From: Eisenbergiella sp963559585
GTDB taxonomy: Bacteria > Bacillota > Clostridia > Lachnospirales > Lachnospiraceae
Reading direction: 5' to 3'
Assembly: GCA_963559585.1 (NCBI GenBank)
Contig: CAUWLJ010000009.1
Location: 1-64,000, forward strand
Length of the DNA stretch: 64,000 nt
Part shown: one piece after another, positions 59,471-64,000 of the stretch
Layout: every line of letters begins with the position of its first letter
Numbering within the stretch: the first letter of the stretch is position 1
Notes under the pieces: model-generated
Databases searched by the model: none
Told to the model about the DNA's origin: nothing
Seen by the model: only the letters and a program-made list of their open reading frames with translations
Translations under genes and position numbers: made by a program

Positions 59471-60322
59471 TTACTTTTCATAGAAAAGCACACCCAGCGT
59501 TCCGGGGCCGCAGTGGCTGGAGATCACGCCCCCGGCCCGTGTAATCAGGATCTGGTCAAAATGGTTCAGCCCGGCCAGGTAATTCTTCACCCCGTCTATC
59601 ACCCTCTGGTCACAGCCGGAATGGGTGATGAACACCCGCTCCGGATCAGCATGGAGAAGCGCAGGCTCCATATCCTGAACGTACTTGAGGATCACCTTTT
59701 CCTGATGGCCCCGGTACTTCTTTCCCGCGCTCATCCTTCCGTCCGCCACCTGGATTCTGGGCTTTAAATTCAGCGTTCCTCCCAGCAGGGCGGCCACCGC
59801 AGAGCACCGTCCTCCCATAGCCAGATAATCCAGGCGTTCCACCACAAAGCTGGCTCTCACCTTATCCCGGGCCTCCTCGATCTGCCTGACGATCTCCTCC
59901 GCGGGAAGCCCTTCCTGCGCCAGACGGGCCGCCCGCAGAACCTGCAGGCCGATTCCGGTGGAAAGATTGCGGGAATCGATCACGAACATTCTGTCGTACT
60001 CCAGCTCCTCCTTTACCAGGCGCATCACATTGTTGCTGGTGGACATTTCAGAGGAAATGCCAAAAAAGATCAGCTCCTCTCCCCGCGCCTTCACTTCGGA
60101 AACCATCTCAATGGCCTGGTCAAAGGCCACCGCCGCCGTTTTGGGCGTTTTCTTATTTTTCTCCGCCCAGGCATAGATCTCGTCCGGGGTAATCTGTGTC
60201 CCATCGCAGTAGCTCTCCATATCCAGCACTATATTTAACGGCAGAATGGTAATGCCGTATCGTTCCGCCAGCTCAGGCCCCAGATCACAGGTACTGTCTG
60301 CGGCAATCCTTATTTTTCCCAT
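59471..60322 (-). CDS. DegV-family fatty-acid-binding protein (283 aa)
   Basis: N-terminal IRIAADSTCDLGPELAERYG and the TSNNVMRLVKEELEYDRMFV, DSRNLSTGIGLQVLRAA and HSGCDQRVIDGV segments are the DegV/FakB pattern. Such proteins bind a fatty acid for phosphorylation by FakA (not in window). Twenty-six nt after a second DegV gene. Confidence 0.93.
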   Translation of the reverse strand: MGKIRIAADSTCDLGPELAERYGITILPLNIVLDMESYCDGTQITPDEIYAWAEKNKKTPKTAAVAFDQAIEMVSEVKARGEELIFFGISSEMSTSNNVMRLVKEELEYDRMFVIDSRNLSTGIGLQVLRAARLAQEGLPAEEIVRQIEEARDKVRASFVVERLDYLAMGGRCSAVAALLGGTLNLKPRIQVADGRMSAGKKYRGHQEKVILKYVQDMEPALLHADPERVFITHSGCDQRVIDGVKNYLAGLNHFDQILITRAGGVISSHCGPGTLGVLFYEK

Positions 60323-60348
60323 ATCTGAAATCTCCCTTCCGCTCCGGC

Positions 60349-61242
60349 CTACGCCCGCTCAATGATTCCCAGTCCCACCGGATACGGGCCGGTATGCACT
60401 CCTATTGTGGCTCCGATCTGATAAATGGGAAGGCTGTCCAGACCGAAACGGCTCCTCAGCCGCTCCAGCACCATGTCCCGATAGCCTTCCGCCTCCTTTT
60501 GGTCATAGCCAAAGCCCACCGCGATGGAGAACCGTCCGATCTCCCCTCCAGCTTCTTCCAGATAATGCTCCAGCAGGGCCACCGTCTTTTCCATGGTTTT
60601 CTTCCGGCTTCTCCCGATCCCGGAGGGGAAGATCTCCCCCTCCTTCAGCGTAATCACAGGCTTCACGCCAAGCAGCGTTCCCGCAATACCCGCCACCTTG
60701 CCGATCCTGCCTCCCGCCTTCAGATATTCGATGTCTCCCACCGTGAAAAAGATCCTGCCAGTGCCCCGGATCTGTTCGATCCTGGCGGCAGCCTCCTCCA
60801 GGGTACAGCCTCTGTCCCGCAGGGCCGCGGCCTCCAGAACCAATAAGCCCTGCAGCACTGTGTTCACCATGGCGTCCATCACATGGATCTTCGCCTGGGG
60901 ATAGCTTTCCAGAAGCAGTTCTCTGGCATTCAGCGCAGACTGCATGGAGCCGCTGAACTTGGTGGTGATGCAGATAACCAGCAGCGGAATCCCTTCCCTC
61001 GTATAGAGTTCAAAGGCATCCGCATAGTCCTGCACCGAGGGCAGGGAGGACTTGGGATACAGCCCGGGGTTGTCCACCATTTTCCGGTAGAAATCCCTCA
61101 CCCCGATCTCCTCTGTCTCCTTCTGATAATGTTCTCCGTCAAAGGATACATAAAAGGGCACAACCCGTATCCCCTTCTCCTTCGCAAGCTCCGGCGGCAG
61201 ATCGCAGGATCCGTCGCTGATGATCTGAAACTTACTGTCCAT
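60349..61242 (-). CDS. DegV-family fatty-acid-binding protein (297 aa)
   Basis: FQIISDGSCDLPPELAKEKG, SGSMQSALNARELLLESYPQ, DIEYLKAGGRIGKVAGIAGT and the C-terminal IGATIGVHTGPYPVGLGIIE mark DegV/FakB. It is clearly diverged from its tandem neighbour, so the two probably bind different acyl chains, as FakB paralogues do. Its leader overlaps a GC-rich hairpin region. Confidence 0.93.
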   Translation of the reverse strand: MDSKFQIISDGSCDLPPELAKEKGIRVVPFYVSFDGEHYQKETEEIGVRDFYRKMVDNPGLYPKSSLPSVQDYADAFELYTREGIPLLVICITTKFSGSMQSALNARELLLESYPQAKIHVMDAMVNTVLQGLLVLEAAALRDRGCTLEEAAARIEQIRGTGRIFFTVGDIEYLKAGGRIGKVAGIAGTLLGVKPVITLKEGEIFPSGIGRSRKKTMEKTVALLEHYLEEAGGEIGRFSIAVGFGYDQKEAEGYRDMVLERLRSRFGLDSLPIYQIGATIGVHTGPYPVGLGIIERA

Positions 61243-61263
61243 ACCTTTCCTTCACTCCATTCC

Positions 61264-61310
61264 GGCCCGGCTCCGGTCAGACACCGTATCAACGGATGCC
61301 GGGCCTTTTT
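61264..61310 (+). terminator. Orphan plus-strand terminator with no plus-strand gene upstream
   Basis: GGCCCGGC (61264-61271) and GCCGGGCC (61298-61305) enclose a smaller pair (CCGT/ACGG) and are followed by TTTTT. All flanking genes are minus-strand. On the minus strand the same DNA lies in the leader of the second DegV gene. Confidence 0.6.
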
Positions 61311-61359
61311 CGTTACCGTTCACTGGAAAATCAGTGGACGGCAGCTCTTTTTCCGCTCC

Positions 61360-61388
61360 GGAGCGTGTTTAATGTTCAAACACGCTCC
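61360..61388. repeat. Short copy of the miniature-element ends
   Basis: GGAGCGTGTTT and AAACACGCTCC pair with a 7-nt loop. Both arms equal the termini of the 12510-12667 element; the interior is missing. It lies 22 nt after the deacetylase stop (minus strand) and may serve as a weak transcript-end hairpin. Confidence 0.7.
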
Positions 61389-61409
61389 AGCCCTTCAGCC
61401 CCTCCTGCT

Positions 61410-62210
61410 TCAGGCCGCAAGCCTCACAAAGCTTCCTCCCTCAATGCACACAGGATCCCCGTTCACGCTGATCCATACATCCAGGGCGGACGGGTTGTAC
61501 ACCATGGTCTGATCCTCGCTGTAGCGAAGCGCCCGGACTGCCGTCACATAATCCATGATCTCTACGTTCGTGGCGTACCATACGTCACTGCGCCCTCCGG
61601 CCATACGGCAGAAGTCCTCCATCTTATCCCAGTTTCCGTCCCGGTCGAACTCAAAGCTGTGCCCCCAGATATAAAAGAGCAGCATCTGATCCCAGTCCCG
61701 TTCTATGAACTGCTTCCACAGCCCCTCCAGATCCCCGTTATGATGAGCCGTGGGATTCCATTTCATGAAGTCCTCCGGCAGATCGAAGGAACCCGTGGCC
61801 TCCACCGTCCTGCTGTACTCTATGCCGCAGCCTCTGAGCAGGGAAATGGCGTGTTCCGTGTATCTTCCGAAAGGATAGGACATCCCTCTCACCGGATAGC
61901 CGCACAGTCCCTCCAGCATCCTTCGGTCCCGCAGGATTTCCCGGAGCACCGTCCCGTCCGGGATCTGATCCAGAAAAGGATGGGTTACCGTGTGGGATGA
62001 CACCTCGTGATGCCTGTACAGGGACGCCACGTCCTCCTTCTTCACCGAGTCCTTCTTTCCCAGCCTTCCGCTGTTTAAATGAAAGGTTCCCCGGATCCCG
62101 TACCGGTTGAACAGCTCCACCAGGCGATAGTCAAAATCCGGCCCGTCGTCGTAGCTCATGGTGAGAGCACGGCGGACGCCGCCGGGAAATAAATTCTGTT
62201 TGATCTGCAT
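61410..62210 (-). CDS. Polysaccharide deacetylase-family protein (266 aa)
   Basis: NodB-type fold: catalytic Asp in LTMSYDDGPDFDYRLVELF, metal-binding His pair in VSSHTVTHPFL, and SYPFGRYTEHAI. No signal peptide from the chosen start MQIKQNLF at 62210 (GAGG 5 nt upstream), so a cytoplasmic substrate such as a sugar derivative is likely. An upstream in-frame ATG would run into the leader hairpin. Confidence 0.88.
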   Translation of the reverse strand: MQIKQNLFPGGVRRALTMSYDDGPDFDYRLVELFNRYGIRGTFHLNSGRLGKKDSVKKEDVASLYRHHEVSSHTVTHPFLDQIPDGTVLREILRDRRMLEGLCGYPVRGMSYPFGRYTEHAISLLRGCGIEYSRTVEATGSFDLPEDFMKWNPTAHHNGDLEGLWKQFIERDWDQMLLFYIWGHSFEFDRDGNWDKMEDFCRMAGGRSDVWYATNVEIMDYVTAVRALRYSEDQTMVYNPSALDVWISVNGDPVCIEGGSFVRLAA

Positions 62211-62253
62211 CGTTTCCTCTCTTTCTTCCGCACCAGCAGTACGCCGGTAAAGC

Positions 62254-62279
62254 GGTGAAGGGCTTTCTGAGCCTTCACC
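62254..62279 (-). other. Hairpin in the deacetylase leader
   Basis: GGTGAAGGGCT and AGCCTTCACC pair with one bulge and a 5-nt loop, in the leader between the -10 element and the ATG. Not followed by U residues. Confidence 0.45.
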
Positions 62280-62299
62280 CGTAAACAGGCAATACAGCA

Positions 62300-62328
62300 A
62301 TTATACCTCTGTCCTTTGGTTTCATCCA
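62300..62328 (-). promoter_or_regulatory. Possible sigma-A promoter of the deacetylase gene
   Basis: TATAAT on the minus strand at 62300-62305 with a poor -35 (TGGATG, 17-nt spacer). The leader would be about 85 nt. Confidence 0.4.
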
Positions 62329-62395
62329 GTGGGATTTTATTAAAAATGTATGAAGCAGTTCAGATAACAGTTCCGCCAGTAAACAGCATACAGTT

Positions 62396-63565
62396 CTAAA
62401 CCGCATCTATCTCCGGCAGAAAAACCGGCAGAGGAAGCCAGCCCTCCGGGATTCCCGGCAGGCTCCCGGAAATCGGTGCGTAGGGGCCGAACAGTTTTCT
62501 GATCCATTCCCCTTCCTTATCCGTCTTCCACGGAGCCGGAGCGCTGCCTGCCGCTCCCCCCGGACTTCTTCCCACCTGCACCTGCCCGGCCTGCACCCAG
62601 GCCCGGAACACGCCTTCCTCCGTCTCGAAATCCCAGCTCCCCTCCGCCAGGCCTGTCTGCTTCTGCTTTACCTTCAGGAAAAATTCCAGCATCCGGCAGG
62701 GATCCGCGATGTAATACTGGTGGCCGCTTCGTATCAGAAGGCTCTCGCTCAGCCGCTCCGCCATCCCTGCCCACTCTCCAAAGGGCGGCAGATCCAGAAG
62801 GAAACCCTCAGGCGCTTTCTGCTGGCAGAACAGCTTGAGAGCCGCCGGAAAAAGGGCTTTCTTCGTCAGCTGAATTTCCACGATTCTCACTTTTCCCCGA
62901 AAAGAAGCAGTCAGATAACCGGCAAACTCCTCCTCTGCGCGAATACAGAAGGGCTGGCACCTTCCCGATCTCAGGTGTGCGGCAAAGCTTTCCTTTCTGC
63001 GCTCCAGGCGCACCTCCTGGGAATCGTACAGCTTCCAGGACAGCTCCTCCTCCCGGCTTCCCGCCTCCAGCGGCTCCAGGCTCATCCTTTTTTCGATCCC
63101 TCTCGTTGCCTTCTCCGTCAGGGCATGTCTCACACTTGGCCCGCTGAAGAAAGCCTCGCATCTGATTCCGGCAGGCTCATAGCCCCAGTACGCATACCTC
63201 TGACGCTGGCCGGACAGCACTGCAAAGGAGTACCTCTCGCGCTCCATCCATTCCCGGATCGTGTGCATGAGAAGCTTCATATGGCCCCTGCCCCGTTCTT
63301 CCTCTGCCACGCCAACCGTGCCCACTCCCACTCCGGAAAGCCGTTCCTTCCCGCACACAAAACAGACCGGCTCCACCAGCGCCATTGCCACGATACGGCC
63401 TTTCTCCAGTACCAGAAAATGGTTTTCGCTGCAGTTCCCGCTCTCCCCGTAGATCTCAGGCATCAGAGCCGCGAAGCCTCCTTTTTCAGGATCCTGCCCA
63501 AATATCCGGTTGGCAGACTCCAGGATTCTTTCCTTCCATTCAGCTCCTGCCAGTATGACTTCCAT
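62396..63565 (-). CDS. Eis-like GNAT-family N-acetyltransferase (389 aa)
   Basis: The acetyl-CoA-binding loop is VGTVGVAEEERGRGHMKLLM in the first GNAT half, followed by FAVLSGQRQRYAYWGYEPAG, a second GNAT-like half and a C-terminal sterol-carrier-like domain (DPCRMLEFFLKVKQ... FRAWVQAG), the Eis layout. Substrate unknown; such enzymes acetylate amines, sometimes aminoglycosides. AGGAAAGC precedes the ATG. Confidence 0.88.
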   Translation of the reverse strand: MEVILAGAEWKERILESANRIFGQDPEKGGFAALMPEIYGESGNCSENHFLVLEKGRIVAMALVEPVCFVCGKERLSGVGVGTVGVAEEERGRGHMKLLMHTIREWMERERYSFAVLSGQRQRYAYWGYEPAGIRCEAFFSGPSVRHALTEKATRGIEKRMSLEPLEAGSREEELSWKLYDSQEVRLERRKESFAAHLRSGRCQPFCIRAEEEFAGYLTASFRGKVRIVEIQLTKKALFPAALKLFCQQKAPEGFLLDLPPFGEWAGMAERLSESLLIRSGHQYYIADPCRMLEFFLKVKQKQTGLAEGSWDFETEEGVFRAWVQAGQVQVGRSPGGAAGSAPAPWKTDKEGEWIRKLFGPYAPISGSLPGIPEGWLPLPVFLPEIDAV

Positions 63566-63641
63566 GCTTTCCTCCCCGACAAAGCATATTCGCGCCTTCC
63601 GTTTCCTTAAGCTTTGCCTTTTTTCCTCTTTTCCTGTTTCC

Positions 63642-64000
63642 TTATCCCCGGCGCTCCCGCGCTCTCGTCTGTTCCATCATCCGCTTTCCTGTTGGCGTCA
63701 CTGCCAGGCCGCCCCGCGCCGTCTCCCTCATTTCCATGGGCATGGCCTTTCCTATGGCGTACATGGCGTCCACCACCTCATCGAAGGGGATGTAGCTTTC
63801 CACCCCGGCCAGCGCCAGATCTGCGGCTGCAAGGGCATTCACTGCCCCTGAGGCGTTCCTTTTGATGCAGGGGATCTCCACCAGACCAGCCACAGGATCG
63901 CAGGTCAGGCCCAGCACATTTTTCAGCGCCATGGCAGCCCCGTGAAAGGCCATCCGGGGCGTGCCGCCCATCATCTCCACCACTGCGGCGGCTCCCATAG
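63642..64000 (-). CDS. sdaAA: L-serine dehydratase, alpha subunit, C-terminal part (cut by window edge)
   Basis: About 118 residues are visible. HGAAMALKNVLGLTCDPVAG, VEIPCIKRNASGAVNALAAA and AIGKAMPMEMRETARGGLAV match the end of the iron-sulfur L-serine dehydratase alpha chain, including two of the cluster-region cysteines. It converts serine to pyruvate and ammonia. The start and N-terminus lie beyond 64000. Confidence 0.95.
   Translation of the reverse strand, partial: MGAAAVVEMMGGTPRMAFHGAAMALKNVLGLTCDPVAGLVEIPCIKRNASGAVNALAAADLALAGVESYIPFDEVVDAMYAIGKAMPMEMRETARGGLAVTPTGKRMMEQTRARERRG

Overview
The window looks like a motile, Gram-positive gut-type Clostridium, most likely Lachnospiraceae, with fairly high GC. 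The flagellar order (flgB-fliE...flhA-fliA, and flgM-flgN-flgK-flgL-DUF6470-fliW-csrA) is Firmicutes-like. There are no L- or P-ring genes. FliY, CheC, CheD and CheV are present, as are Lachnospiraceae-type glycosidases and tandem DegV genes. I see no tRNA, rRNA or CRISPR. The family assignment is inference from gene content; no search was run.

Layout. (1) 1-12.4 kb, mostly minus strand: late flagellar genes. A secreted beta-helix protein (cut by the window edge) overlaps csrA, followed upstream by fliW, DUF6470, flgL, flgK, flgN and flgM, the last with a sigma-28-like promoter. Next come an FtsE-like ABC ATPase with a degenerate nucleotidyltransferase-like membrane protein, a divergent C39-type lipoprotein, and fliT-like/fliS/fliD with their own sigma-28-like promoter. 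(2) 12.5-40.5 kb, minus strand: one very long flagellar/chemotaxis operon read from a sigma-A-like promoter at about 40.5 kb. It runs flgB, fliEFGHIJK, flgD, a TIGR02530-type protein, flgE, flbD, motAB, fliM, cheY, flgC (displaced), fliY, fliOPQR, flhBA, fliA, two FlgG-like rod genes, cheC, cheD and cheV. It ends in an unusual tail: degenerate EAL-HDOD protein, ParA ATPase and ComFB-domain protein. No flhF, flhG, fliL, cheA, cheW, cheB, cheR or flagellin gene is present in the window. (3) 40.8-56.7 kb: accessory region with two chemoreceptors (one sigma-28-like promoter; one receptor frameshifted), GH127 and GH31 glycosidases each beside an AraC regulator, a RelE-type toxin-antitoxin pair, an acetyltransferase, a MATE pump and HypB. 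(4) 56.8-64 kb: housekeeping genes: an anion permease, an AGCS amino-acid symporter, two DegV proteins, a polysaccharide deacetylase, an Eis-like acetyltransferase and the end of L-serine dehydratase alpha.

How it works together. The long operon builds the hook-basal body, export gate, motor and switch and makes FliA. FliA, held by FlgM until hook completion, would then read the sigma-28-like promoters found before flgM, fliD and the first chemoreceptor, all of the form T(T/A)A(A/T)-N15-G(A/T)CGAT(G/A)T. FliW/CsrA add translational control. The EAL-HDOD/ParA/ComFB tail suggests a c-di-GMP-linked output tied to flagellar expression and is the best candidate for an undescribed module.

Non-coding highlights: a 158-bp palindromic miniature element at 12.5 kb with relatives at 48.3 and 61.4 kb; an array of five 16-bp palindromes at 48.3 kb; a C8 tract in fliP and a G9 tract in the flgB leader; a single-base frameshift in the second chemoreceptor; and a hairpin hiding the ribosome binding site of the AGCS symporter.
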